A stretch of DNA of 64,000 nt, taken from assembly GCF_022879595.1 (NCBI RefSeq), contig NZ_CP084267.1, forward strand, positions 755,396 through 819,395, given 5' to 3'. Shown here in pieces: positions 8,093-16,548 of this stretch (positions within the stretch are counted from its first letter, which is position 1; every line of letters starts with the position of its first letter). Under the pieces are notes generated by a model. The model ran no database searches. It had not been told where the DNA came from and was given only the letters and a program-made list of their open reading frames with translations. The stretch is from Caballeronia sp. Lep1P3 (lineage in GTDB: Bacteria > Pseudomonadota > Gammaproteobacteria > Burkholderiales > Burkholderiaceae). The position numbers and the translations under genes were made by a program.

Positions 8093-9196
8093 ATGAAAAA
8101 AACCACGCAACGACGCCCGACGATGACCGACATCGCGAAGCTCACCGGAGTTTCGCAATCGACGGTCTCGCTCGTACTCAACAACGCGAGCGGCGCAAAG
8201 TTCTCGGACGCGACGCGCGAGAAAGTGCTGCGCGCCGCGCACGAACTCGGCTATCGCATGACGCCGCGCGAACCCGCCGCGCTCGACGCGTTCGACGCGC
8301 TCGGCACCGAAAGCGAGCGCAATCTGATCGTCTATCTCGCCGACGAAATCTCGACGAGCCCGCATCCGGTCGTGAGCATCGACGGCGCGCGCGACGCCGC
8401 GTTCAGCCACGGCCGCATCCTCGCCGTCTATTCGACGCACGGCAACGCACAGATCGAGGCGCGCGTGCTCGACGCCACGCTCGGCAATCCCAACGTTTTC
8501 GGCGTGATCTACGCGACCGTATACACGCGCCGCGTGACGCTGCCGGCGGCGCTCGCGCGCGTGCCGACGGTGCTGCTCAACTGCTACGCGAACGACGCGA
8601 ACGTGTCGTCGGTCGTGCCCGCCGAAGTCGCGGGCGGCCATACCGCGACGGACTATCTGCTCGCGGCGGGGCATCGGCGCATCGGCTATATCAACGGCGA
8701 GCCGTGGCAGGACGCGGCGCGCGAGCGGCTCAAGGGTTATCGCACCGCGCTCGCGACGGCGGATTTGCCGTTCGCGCCGGAACTGCTGCGCGAAGGCGAC
8801 TGGAGTTCGGGCGCCGGCTTCGAAGCGACGCTTTCGCTGATGCGCGAGCCCAATCCGCCGACCGCGATCTTCTGCGCGAACGACCTGATGGCGCTCGGCG
8901 CGATCGAGGCGTTGAAGCAACTGGGCCTTCGCGTGCCCGACGACGTGTCGGTCGTGGGCTACGACGATCAGGAAATCGCGCGGCATACGCATCCGCCGCT
9001 TTCCACGGTCGTCCTGCCGAACTACGAACTGGGACGCTGGGCGGTCGAAACGCTCTTGCAGGAAGAACACAACCGCGCGGCGGGCGCGCCGCTGCGACGC
9101 CGCACGGTGAAGCTCGACGGTCCGCTCATCGAGCGCGGATCGGTGAAGGTAATCACCGAAGCAAAACAACTCGCCACTAATAATATTAGCGATTAA
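8093..9196 (+). CDS. LacI-family transcriptional regulator
   Basis: 367 residues. The N-terminal helix-turn-helix is clear: MTDIAKLTGVSQSTVSLVLN, followed by the hinge helix region TREKVLRAAHELGYRM. The rest is the periplasmic-binding-protein-like ligand domain (IFCANDLMALGAIEALKQLG; VSVVGYDDQEIARH). It lies between the dioxygenase-mutarotase pair and the sugar importer. Three related AT-rich sites flank its gene, one of them inside its last codons. The regulator probably represses both transcription units and responds to the imported sugar. Confidence 0.93.
   Translation: MKKTTQRRPTMTDIAKLTGVSQSTVSLVLNNASGAKFSDATREKVLRAAHELGYRMTPREPAALDAFDALGTESERNLIVYLADEISTSPHPVVSIDGARDAAFSHGRILAVYSTHGNAQIEARVLDATLGNPNVFGVIYATVYTRRVTLPAALARVPTVLLNCYANDANVSSVVPAEVAGGHTATDYLLAAGHRRIGYINGEPWQDAARERLKGYRTALATADLPFAPELLREGDWSSGAGFEATLSLMREPNPPTAIFCANDLMALGAIEALKQLGLRVPDDVSVVGYDDQEIARHTHPPLSTVVLPNYELGRWAVETLLQEEHNRAAGAPLRRRTVKLDGPLIERGSVKVITEAKQLATNNISD
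9176..9189. promoter_or_regulatory. Candidate LacI operator O3 (importer side, inside the lacI 3' end)
   Basis: ACTAATAATATTAG overlaps the final codons of the lacI gene and lies about 180 bp before the binding-protein gene. It shares ACTAATAATATT with O1. The half sites ACTAAT and ATTAGC are separated by three bases. Confidence 0.5.
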
Positions 9197-9292
9197 ACGG
9201 TCATAACAGCGCTACAAGGCCGGCGACTCTCGCAGCACGAAACACCGGGCAACCGGGCAACACCAGGCATCGGCATCACCGCAGAAAGGAAG

Positions 9293-9342
9293 TTGCATGG
9301 GACCGGAGCGCTGGCAGCAAGCGCCGGCTTTGGTCGACAAGG
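9293..9342 (+). promoter_or_regulatory. Structured 5' leader element, copy 1 (before sugar-binding protein gene)
   Basis: Starts with TTGCATGGGACCGGAGC and ends with GGTCGACAAGG. Both words are identical to a second copy at 62282-62321, before the molybdenum hydroxylase operon. Between them the strand can fold: GACC pairs with GGTC outside and GCGCT with AGCGC inside. It ends 25 bases before the ATG. Its function is unknown; an RNA-level control site is an inference. Confidence 0.45.
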
Positions 9343-9367
9343 CGTTTCATCCCTATCGGAGGAAGAC

Positions 9368-10369
9368 ATGCTGTCGCTAGAAAAAAAATCGGGCCTGCGC
9401 CCGCTCGCCGCCGCGCTCACCGCACTGACATTCGTTCTCGGCGCGGGCGCCGCGCACGCCGCCGACGACGCGTTGCCGAAGATCCCGAACAAGAAGCCGC
9501 TGCGCGTCGGCTTCGCGCAAACGGAGAGCAACAATCCGTGGCGGCTCGCGGAGACGAAGAGCTTCAAGGACATCGCCGCGAAATGCGGCTGGCAGATGGT
9601 CATGACCGATGCCAACAGTTCCGCCGCGAAACAGGTGTCGGACATTCAGAGCATGGTCGCGCAGCACGTCGATCTGCTCGTGTTCCCGCCGCGCGAGGAA
9701 AAGCCGCTCGTGCCGGTGATCCTGCAAGCGAAGAAGGCCGGCATTCCGGTGATTCTCGTCGACCGCAACGTGGATCAGTCGATGGCGAAGGCGGGCCGCG
9801 ACTACATCACGTTCATCGGCTCGGACTTCATCGATCAGGGACACCGCGCCGCCGACTGGCTCGTGAAGGCGACCAACGGCAAAGCGACGATCATCGAACT
9901 CGAAGGCTCGACGGGCGCATCCGCCGCGAACGACCGCAAGAAGGGCTTCGACGAAGTCATCGCGAAGAATCCGGGCATGAAGATCATCGCTTCGCAAAGC
10001 GGCGACTTCGCGCGCGACAAGGGCCGTCAGGTCATGGAAACGCTGTTGCAGGCGCATCCGGACGTGACCGCCGTCTACGCGCACAACGACGAAATGGCGC
10101 TCGGCGCGATCGCCGCGATCAAGGCGGCGGGCAAGCAGCCGGGCAAGGACATCCAGATCGTGACCATCGACGGCACGAAGGGCGGCCTCGAAGCGATCAA
10201 GGCGGGCGAACTCGGCGCGAGCGTGCAGTCGAGTCCGTTCTTCGGCCCGCTTGCCTGCGATGTCGCGCAGAAGTACGCAAAGGGCGAAACCATTCCGCCG
10301 TGGGTCAAGGTGTCGGACCGCTTCTACGACAAGAGCAACGTCGACCAGAGCATGCAGTACGGTTATTGA
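9368..10369 (+). CDS. Periplasmic sugar-binding protein, YtfQ-like
   Basis: 333 residues. The signal peptide is PLAAALTALTFVLGAGAAHA with cleavage before ADD. The mature protein is a type I periplasmic-binding fold close in sequence pattern to E. coli YtfQ, the galactofuranose-binding protein: GFAQTESNNPWR, VDLLVFPPREEKP, ELEGSTGASAANDRKKGF and SQSGDFARDKGRQVMETLL. GGAGGAAG before ATG 9368 fixes the start. The following three genes encode the ATPase and two permeases in the same order as ytfR-ytfT-yjfF. Furanose sugar (galactofuranose or arabinofuranose type) is the best guess for the ligand. Confidence 0.88.
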   Translation: MLSLEKKSGLRPLAAALTALTFVLGAGAAHAADDALPKIPNKKPLRVGFAQTESNNPWRLAETKSFKDIAAKCGWQMVMTDANSSAAKQVSDIQSMVAQHVDLLVFPPREEKPLVPVILQAKKAGIPVILVDRNVDQSMAKAGRDYITFIGSDFIDQGHRAADWLVKATNGKATIIELEGSTGASAANDRKKGFDEVIAKNPGMKIIASQSGDFARDKGRQVMETLLQAHPDVTAVYAHNDEMALGAIAAIKAAGKQPGKDIQIVTIDGTKGGLEAIKAGELGASVQSSPFFGPLACDVAQKYAKGETIPPWVKVSDRFYDKSNVDQSMQYGY

Positions 10370-10390
10370 GCGCGCATTCAACGTCGAAAC

Positions 10391-10417
10391 GCGGGCGCCT
10401 TCGGGCGCTCGCTTTTT
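10391..10417 (+). terminator. Attenuator-type hairpin between binding-protein and ATPase genes
   Basis: A 9-bp stem (GCGGGCGCC/GGCGCTCGC, one G-U pair) with a TTCG tetraloop is followed by TTTTT. It lies just after the binding-protein stop. Such partial terminators usually let the binding protein be made in excess over the membrane subunits. Confidence 0.65.
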
Positions 10418-10439
10418 CAAGTGAACGGATCGTTCGGCC

Positions 10440-11999
10440 ATGTCCCCTCCCCTACTCGACATGCAGGACATCGACATCGCCTTCGGCGGCGTCGCGGCGT
10501 TGAAGCACGCGCGCCTCACCGTGGCGGCGGGCGAAGTGCACGCGCTCATCGGCCAGAACGGCGCGGGCAAGTCGACGCTCATCAAGATTCTGACGGGCGC
10601 GTATCGCAAGAGCGCTGGCGCCATCCGTTTCGACGGACGCGACGTGGATTTCCGCTCGCCGAAGGAAGCGCGCGAAGCGGGCATCAGCACGATCTATCAG
10701 GAGATCAACCTCGTGCCCTTCCGCTCGGTCGCGGAGAACGTCTTTCTCGGGCGCGAGCCGCGTCGTTTCGGCCTCATCGACTGGAAGACGGTGCAGCGGC
10801 GCGCGAGCGAACTGCTGGAATCGTTCGGGTTGCATATCGATGTGAAAAAGCCCGTGCGCGAATACTCGACCGCGATTCAGCAGATGGTCGCGCTCGCGCG
10901 AGCCGTGTCGTCGGATGCGAAGATGGTCATCATGGACGAATCGACGTCCTCGCTCGACGAACGCGAAGTGGAACTGCTTTTCACCGTCGTGCGGCGCTTG
11001 CGCGACGACGGGCGCGCGGTCATCTTCGTGTCGCATCGGCTGGACGAACTGTATGCGCTCTGCGACCGCGTGACCGTCATGCGCGACGGTCAGACCGTCG
11101 CCGAAAGCAGCATGCAGGAAATGGACAAGCTCAAGCTCGTCACGACGATGCTCGGGCGCACGCTCGCCGCCGTCGTGCACGAAGACAGCGCGGTGAAGGA
11201 AGCCAATCTCGCGAAGCGCGGCGCGCTCGCGCTCTCGGCGCAGTCGCTCGCGGCGGGCGCGAAGGTCACGAACGTGTCGCTCGACGTGCATGCGGGCGAA
11301 GCCGTCGGTCTCGCCGGACTGCTCGGCTCGGGCCGCACCGAGACCATGCGCCTCTTGTTCGGCGCGGATCGTCCGTCGCAGGGCGCGCTCGCGGTCGGCG
11401 GCGATCGCGTCACGTTCAAATCGCCGAAAGATGCGATCGCGCGCGGCATCGCGTATCTGACGGAAGACCGCAAGGCCGAAGGCATCGTGCCGGAGCTTTC
11501 CGTGCGCGACAACCTCACGCTCGTCTGCCTGCCCGCGCTCACGAAGCGCGGCGTGGTGGATGTCGGCAAGCAGCGCGAGATCGTCGATGGCTTCATCGCA
11601 TCGCTCGGGATCAAGCTGCGCTCGCCCGATCAGCCGATACGCGAACTCTCGGGCGGCAATCAGCAGAAGGTGCTGCTCGCGCGCTGGCTCGCGACGAATC
11701 CGCGTCTCTTGCTGCTCGACGAACCCACGCGCGGCATCGACGTCGGCGCGAAAGCCGATGTCGCGAAGATCGTGCGCGAGTTGCGCGACGCGGGCCTCGC
11801 GGTGCTTTTGTCCGCGTCCGAACTGGAAGAACTGACCGCCGTGGCCGACCGCGCGGTCGTGATCCGCGACGGCGAAACGGTGGCGGCACTCGACGGCGCG
11901 CAGATGAACGAGGCGTCGATCATGGATGCGATCGCCTACGGCGCGGGCGAGCAATCGTCGCTCGCGCAGGCAACGGCCGCGCAAGGAAACGAGTCATGA
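10440..11999 (+). CDS. Sugar ABC transporter ATPase with two nucleotide-binding domains, YtfR-like
   Basis: 519 residues. The first domain has Walker A GQNGAGKST (38-46), a degenerate signature EYSTAIQQMVALARA and Walker B MVIMDEST. The second has the typical altered Walker A GLLGSGRTE, the intact signature LSGGNQQKVLLARWL and LLLLDEPTRGIDVGAK. This arrangement is standard for ribose/galactofuranose-type importers. The stop overlaps the next start (ATGA), so expression is coupled to the permease. Confidence 0.92.
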   Translation: MSPPLLDMQDIDIAFGGVAALKHARLTVAAGEVHALIGQNGAGKSTLIKILTGAYRKSAGAIRFDGRDVDFRSPKEAREAGISTIYQEINLVPFRSVAENVFLGREPRRFGLIDWKTVQRRASELLESFGLHIDVKKPVREYSTAIQQMVALARAVSSDAKMVIMDESTSSLDEREVELLFTVVRRLRDDGRAVIFVSHRLDELYALCDRVTVMRDGQTVAESSMQEMDKLKLVTTMLGRTLAAVVHEDSAVKEANLAKRGALALSAQSLAAGAKVTNVSLDVHAGEAVGLAGLLGSGRTETMRLLFGADRPSQGALAVGGDRVTFKSPKDAIARGIAYLTEDRKAEGIVPELSVRDNLTLVCLPALTKRGVVDVGKQREIVDGFIASLGIKLRSPDQPIRELSGGNQQKVLLARWLATNPRLLLLDEPTRGIDVGAKADVAKIVRELRDAGLAVLLSASELEELTAVADRAVVIRDGETVAALDGAQMNEASIMDAIAYGAGEQSSLAQATAAQGNES

Positions 12000-12991
12000 C
12001 GGACAAGACGCAGCCGGCAGCGCCGCTTGCCGCCGACACGCAAGGCGCGCCTTCGACGAAGAAGCGCGGCATCGCGATTCAGCGCGAGATCGTCGTGCTG
12101 CTCGCGATGATCGTGTTCAATCTCATCTTCACCGAGCACTTCTGGTCGCTGCAGACCTTCAACGTGAATCTCACGCAGGTGGTGACGATCGTGATCGTCG
12201 GCATCGGCATGACGCTCGTCGTCGCGACGGGCGGCATCGATTTGTCGGTGGGCGCGTCGATGGCCATTGCGGGCGCGCTCGCGCCGATGCTCTTCATGAA
12301 CATCGAGGGCGCGCCCGGCATCCTGCTCGCGTTCACGCTGCCTGTCGCGGCGGCTGCGCTGTGCGGCGCATTCAACGGCTTTCTCGTGACGAGGCTTCGC
12401 GTGCAGCCCATCGTCGCGACGCTCGTGCTCTTCATCGCGGGACGCGGGATTGCGCAGGTCATCACCGACGGCAGCTTGCAGGCGTTCAACAATCCCGCGT
12501 TTCAATGGATCGCGCTCGGCAAGATTGCGGGCGTGCCGTTTCAGATCCTGCTGATGCTCGCGCTCGTCGTGATCTTTACGTGGATCGTGCGCAAGACGCT
12601 CTTCGGCAAGTACTTGCTTGTGACGGGCGGCAACGAGGACGCCGCGTATCTCTCCGGCATTCCGACCGCGCGCGTGAAGTTGATCGCGTACACCGCATGC
12701 GCCGCGCTTGCGGGTCTCGCCGGGCTGATATCGATCTCGGTGAATTCGTCGTCGGATGCGAACGTCGTCGGACTCGGCGTCGAACTCGATGCGATCGCAG
12801 CGGTGGCGGTCGGCGGCACCGCGCTCACGGGCGGCAAGGCGTACATCACGGGCACGCTGATCGGCGCGCTCATCATCCAGTTATTGCGCTACACGCTGCT
12901 CGCGCACGGCATTCCGGATGCCGCCGCGCTCGTGCTGAAGGCTGGCATCATCATCGCGGCCGTGTACGTGCAGCGTCGCCGGGGCTCATGA
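11996..12991 (+). CDS. Sugar ABC transporter permease, YtfT-like
   Basis: 331 residues. A short cytoplasmic N-terminus is followed by about eight to ten membrane segments. The BPD_transp_2 signature MTLVVATGGIDLSVGASMAI is present, and IAAVAVGGTALTGGKAYITG forms the conserved coupling loop. The start overlaps the ATPase stop and the gene ends one base before the next ATG. It forms the inner-membrane channel with the YjfF-like partner. Confidence 0.9.
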   Translation: MTDKTQPAAPLAADTQGAPSTKKRGIAIQREIVVLLAMIVFNLIFTEHFWSLQTFNVNLTQVVTIVIVGIGMTLVVATGGIDLSVGASMAIAGALAPMLFMNIEGAPGILLAFTLPVAAAALCGAFNGFLVTRLRVQPIVATLVLFIAGRGIAQVITDGSLQAFNNPAFQWIALGKIAGVPFQILLMLALVVIFTWIVRKTLFGKYLLVTGGNEDAAYLSGIPTARVKLIAYTACAALAGLAGLISISVNSSSDANVVGLGVELDAIAAVAVGGTALTGGKAYITGTLIGALIIQLLRYTLLAHGIPDAAALVLKAGIIIAAVYVQRRRGS

Positions 12992-12992
12992 C

Positions 12993-13949
12993 ATGAAGCG
13001 GAACCTTCCCATCCTGATCGCGCTCGCCGCGCTGCTCGTGCTCGGCGTCGTGCGCTACGAGCATTTCGCGTCGGCGTACAACGTGACGTCCTTCTGGCGA
13101 TACAACTCGATGTTCGCGCTGATTTCCATCGGCATGGCGTTCGTCATCATCACGGGCGGCATCGACTTGTCCGTGGGCGCGGTGGCCGCGCTCGCGAGCG
13201 TCGTATCGGCGCTGGCGAGTCCGCACGGCGCGGTGGCGGGCGTGCTCGCGGGATCGTTCGCGGGGCTTGCGGTCGGCGCGCTGAACGGGCTCGTCATCAC
13301 GCACATGCGGATATTGCCCTTCATCGTCACGCTCGCGACGAGTCTCGGCGCGCATGGGCTCGCGCTGCTGCTCGGCCATAACGATGCCGTCGCGATTGCA
13401 TCCGACACGGCCTTCGCCGCGTTCGGTCAGGGCGATCTCTTCGGCTTGCCGATTCCCGGCATCGTATCGCTGGTCGCGGCAGTGGCCGGATGGATCGCGC
13501 TGCGCAGTTCGCGCTTCGGCCGGCATGCGCTTGCCATCGGCGGCAGCGAGGAAGCGTCGCGGCTCATGGGACTCAACGTCGATCGCACGCTCGTCGCCGT
13601 ATATGCAGTGAGCGGCCTGCTCGCGGGCATCGCGGGCGCGATCCTCGCCGCGCAATTCGGCGCGGGACAGCCGAACGAAGGCGTCGGCTGGGAACTCTTC
13701 GCGATCTCGGCGGTGGTGCTCGGCGGCACGCGGTTAACGGGCGGCGAAGGCTCCATTGCGATGACGATTGCAGGCGTCGCGCTGCTCGGACTCGTTTTCA
13801 ACCTGCTGAACTTCGAGAACGGGCTCGGGTATATCAGCCTGTCCGCGTACTGGCAGTCGGTGATTCGCGGCTTATTCCTGCTGCTCGTGATCGTGCTGCA
13901 GGCGCGCGTGCTGAACCGCAAGACGACGCCGGCGAAAGTGGCGCACTGA
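12993..13949 (+). CDS. Sugar ABC transporter permease, YjfF-like
   Basis: 318 residues with the same fold as the preceding permease (FVIITGGIDLSVGAVAALAS; ISAVVLGGTRLTGGEGSI). The presence of two different permease genes after one double ATPase is the arrangement known for ytfQRT-yjfF. Last gene of the importer operon; a hairpin terminator follows. Confidence 0.9.
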   Translation: MKRNLPILIALAALLVLGVVRYEHFASAYNVTSFWRYNSMFALISIGMAFVIITGGIDLSVGAVAALASVVSALASPHGAVAGVLAGSFAGLAVGALNGLVITHMRILPFIVTLATSLGAHGLALLLGHNDAVAIASDTAFAAFGQGDLFGLPIPGIVSLVAAVAGWIALRSSRFGRHALAIGGSEEASRLMGLNVDRTLVAVYAVSGLLAGIAGAILAAQFGAGQPNEGVGWELFAISAVVLGGTRLTGGEGSIAMTIAGVALLGLVFNLLNFENGLGYISLSAYWQSVIRGLFLLLVIVLQARVLNRKTTPAKVAH

Positions 13950-13978
13950 GCGCGTGTTCGTTTGGGGATGACAGCACA

Positions 13979-14008
13979 AGGGCCGCTCGATGCGGCCCTC
14001 GTCCTTTC
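13979..14008 (+). terminator. Terminator-like hairpin after the sugar importer operon
   Basis: AGGGCCGC/GCGGCCCT forms a perfect 8-bp stem with a TCGAT loop, followed by a weak T-rich tail (cgtcctttct). It is positioned about 30 bp after the last permease stop. Confidence 0.6.
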
Positions 14009-14146
14009 TGTCGCGTTCGCCTGCGCGTTTCGACGCCGACGCGCGCGCAGTCGGCTTGCGTTAGCCTTGCGCGTCTTCGGCATGGCCATTGCTGCCGGCG
14101 TTCTGTTCCCGCAGTTTCCCTCGAACGCACACCGGAGGCATTCTTC

Positions 14147-15949
14147 ATGACCACCACCGTCGGCGACTTTCTGGTCGACCGCCTCTACGCCTGGGGCGTG
14201 CGCCGGATTTATGGCTATCCCGGCGATGGCATCAACGGCGTGTTCGGCGCGCTCAATCGCGCGAAGGGCAAGATCGAATTCATTCAGGCGCGGCACGAGG
14301 AAATGGCCGCGTTCATGGCCTCTGCGCACGCGAAGTTCACCGGCGAACTCGGCGTGTGCATTGCGACATCGGGACCGGGCGCCGCGCATCTGCTGACCGG
14401 CCTCTACGACGCGCGGCTCGATCACATGCCCGTTCTCGCGATTGCGGGGCAGCAAGCGCGTGCATCGCTTGGCGGGCACTATCAGCAGGAAGTCGATTTG
14501 CAGTCAATGTTCAAGGACGTCGCCGGCGCGTTCGTGCAGCAGGCGAGCGTGCCTTCGCAGATTCGCCATCTCGTCGATCGCGCGATTCGTACCGCGCTTG
14601 GTGAGCGCAAGGTCGCAGCACTGGTTTTACCGAACGATCTGCAAGACCTGAAATACGAACCGCCGCCGCGCAAGCACGGCACGTTGCATTCGGGCGTCGG
14701 CTATCGCGAGCCGAAAATCGTCCCTTATCCCGACGATCTCAAGCGCGCCGCCGACGTCCTCAACGCGGGCAAGAAGGTCGCGATTCTCGTCGGCGCGGGC
14801 GCGCTTCAGGCAACGGACGAAGTGATCGCCGTCGCCGAAAAACTCGGCGCGGGCGTCGCCAAAGCGCTGCTCGGCAAAGCCGCGCTGCCCGACGATCTGC
14901 CTTACGTCACCGGCTCCATCGGTCTGCTCGGCACGGAACCGAGCTACAAGCTGATGACCGAATGCGACACGCTTCTGATGATCGGCTCGGGCTTCCCCTA
15001 CTCGGAGTTCCTGCCGAAGGAAGGCGCGGCGCGCGGCGTGCAGATCGACATCAAGGCGGACATGCTGTCGATCCGCTATCCGATGGAAGTGAATCTCGTC
15101 GGCGATAGCGCGGAAACCTTGCGCGCGCTCTTGCCCTTGCTCGAACAGAAGACGGATCGCGCGTGGCGTGAAGACATCGAAGGCTGGATGCGCGACTGGT
15201 GGACGAAGCTCGAAAAGCGCGCACTCGAGCCGGGCACGACAGGCGTCAATCCGCAGCGCACGGTATGGGAACTGTCGCCGCGCGTGCCAGCCAACGCAAT
15301 CGTAACAAGTGATTCGGGTTCCTGTGCAAACTGGTACGCGCGCGATCTCAAGGTCAAGCGCGGCATGATGTGCTCGCTGTCGGGCGGGCTCGCGTCGATG
15401 GGCGCGGCGGTTCCGTATGCGATCGCCGCGAAGTTCGCGCATCCCGAACGGCCGGTGATCGCGCTCGTCGGCGATGGCGCGATGCAGATGAACAACATGG
15501 CCGAACTCATCACCGTGTCGAAGTACTGGAAACAGTGGTCCGACCCGCGATGGATCTGCATGGTGCTCAACAACGAGGACCTCAACCAGGTCACGTGGGA
15601 ACAGCGCGTGATGAACGGCGATCCGAAATTCGAGGCGTCGCAGGATATTCCATCCGTGCCGTATCACCGGTTCGCGGAGTTGATCGGCTTGCGCGGCTTT
15701 TACGTCGATGATGCCGAACGCATGGCCGCCGTCTGGGACGAGGCGCTGGCGTCGGACAGGCCTGTCGTGATCGAAGTGAAGGCCGATCCGAACATCCCGC
15801 CGCTGCCGCCGCACATCACGCTGCAGCAAGCAAAGGCGTTCGCGACCACGCTATTCGAGGGCGATCCGAACGAAGGCAACATCATCGTCGATACCGCGAA
15901 GCAGGTGCTCGGCGCGGTGTTGCCGGGGCATAAGGACGAAGGACGATAA
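14147..15949 (+). CDS. Thiamine pyrophosphate-requiring enzyme (pyruvate oxidase/acetolactate synthase superfamily)
   Basis: 600 residues with the three-domain layout. The N-terminal PYR domain has YGYPGDGINGVFGAL and the TPP-activating Glu in QARHEEMAAFM. The central domain has ILVGAGALQATDEVI. The C-terminal PP domain has the TPP/Mg motif GDGAMQMNNMAELI through LNNEDLN. The order and length resemble PoxB-type pyruvate oxidases, but the C-terminal membrane-binding region is not clearly seen. ATG 14147 follows GGAGG; the longer open frame from 13490 overlaps the permease gene and is rejected. The substrate (pyruvate or another 2-oxo acid) cannot be told. Confidence 0.88.
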   Translation: MTTTVGDFLVDRLYAWGVRRIYGYPGDGINGVFGALNRAKGKIEFIQARHEEMAAFMASAHAKFTGELGVCIATSGPGAAHLLTGLYDARLDHMPVLAIAGQQARASLGGHYQQEVDLQSMFKDVAGAFVQQASVPSQIRHLVDRAIRTALGERKVAALVLPNDLQDLKYEPPPRKHGTLHSGVGYREPKIVPYPDDLKRAADVLNAGKKVAILVGAGALQATDEVIAVAEKLGAGVAKALLGKAALPDDLPYVTGSIGLLGTEPSYKLMTECDTLLMIGSGFPYSEFLPKEGAARGVQIDIKADMLSIRYPMEVNLVGDSAETLRALLPLLEQKTDRAWREDIEGWMRDWWTKLEKRALEPGTTGVNPQRTVWELSPRVPANAIVTSDSGSCANWYARDLKVKRGMMCSLSGGLASMGAAVPYAIAAKFAHPERPVIALVGDGAMQMNNMAELITVSKYWKQWSDPRWICMVLNNEDLNQVTWEQRVMNGDPKFEASQDIPSVPYHRFAELIGLRGFYVDDAERMAAVWDEALASDRPVVIEVKADPNIPPLPPHITLQQAKAFATTLFEGDPNEGNIIVDTAKQVLGAVLPGHKDEGR

Positions 15950-15972
15950 GAACGGATAGCGCGAGGCGCGGT

Positions 15973-16464
15973 TCAGCGCGTCTCGTCGGAACCGGCGATG
16001 TCGTCCGCCGGCGACGCCGCCGAGCCGCCGTCCGAGGCGAGCCGCAGATACGCGGCAGCGAGCCTGCGCAATTCGTCTTCGCTCGCATCCTCGATGCCGA
16101 TCAGATGGTTGCTCGCCGCGCGATGCGTCGCGAGCAATTCGTTGAGCTTCAGATGCAGCGCGACGCTGTCCTTGTTCTGGCTCTGCTGGATCAGAAAGAC
16201 CATGAGGAACGTGACGATCGTCGTGCCGGTGTTGATGACGAGTTGCCAGCCATCCGAGTAATGAAAGATCGGGCCGGTCACGACCCACACGACGATGCTC
16301 GTGACCGCGAAGCCGAACGCGAAAGGCGAGCCCGCCCAGCGCGTGACGAGACTCGCGAAGCTGTCGAACGCGCGCATCAGCGGATGCGCCTTCGCATATG
16401 CGGGACTCGCCGTGTCGGGAATGGTGTCGAGCTGGTCGGTCGAGCTTGGGTGTCTGTTTTGCAT
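15973..16464 (-). CDS. Low-affinity iron permease family membrane protein
   Basis: 163 residues. Two hydrophobic segments (FAFGFAVTSIVVWVVTG and WQLVINTGTTIVTFLMVFLIQQ) are followed by QSQNKDSVALHLKLNELL and a soluble helical tail. This is the pattern of the bacterial family annotated as low-affinity iron permease; transport activity is poorly established. The start at 16464 has AGGAGG seven bases upstream. It is convergent with the TPP enzyme gene. Confidence 0.75.
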   Translation of the reverse strand: MQNRHPSSTDQLDTIPDTASPAYAKAHPLMRAFDSFASLVTRWAGSPFAFGFAVTSIVVWVVTGPIFHYSDGWQLVINTGTTIVTFLMVFLIQQSQNKDSVALHLKLNELLATHRAASNHLIGIEDASEDELRRLAAAYLRLASDGGSAASPADDIAGSDETR

Positions 16465-16548
16465 AGTTATCCTCCTGCGTTGCAATTCGAGCGCAAGCAA
16501 GAAACGATCCCTACAGCTACCCTTCACCATCCCGCCGCCCGGCGACGC

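Noticed and set aside
13490..14146. Extension of the TPP enzyme frame into the permease gene
   Set aside because: It overlaps the YjfF-like permease and a terminator; ATG 14147 with GGAGG and the family N-terminus is the real start.
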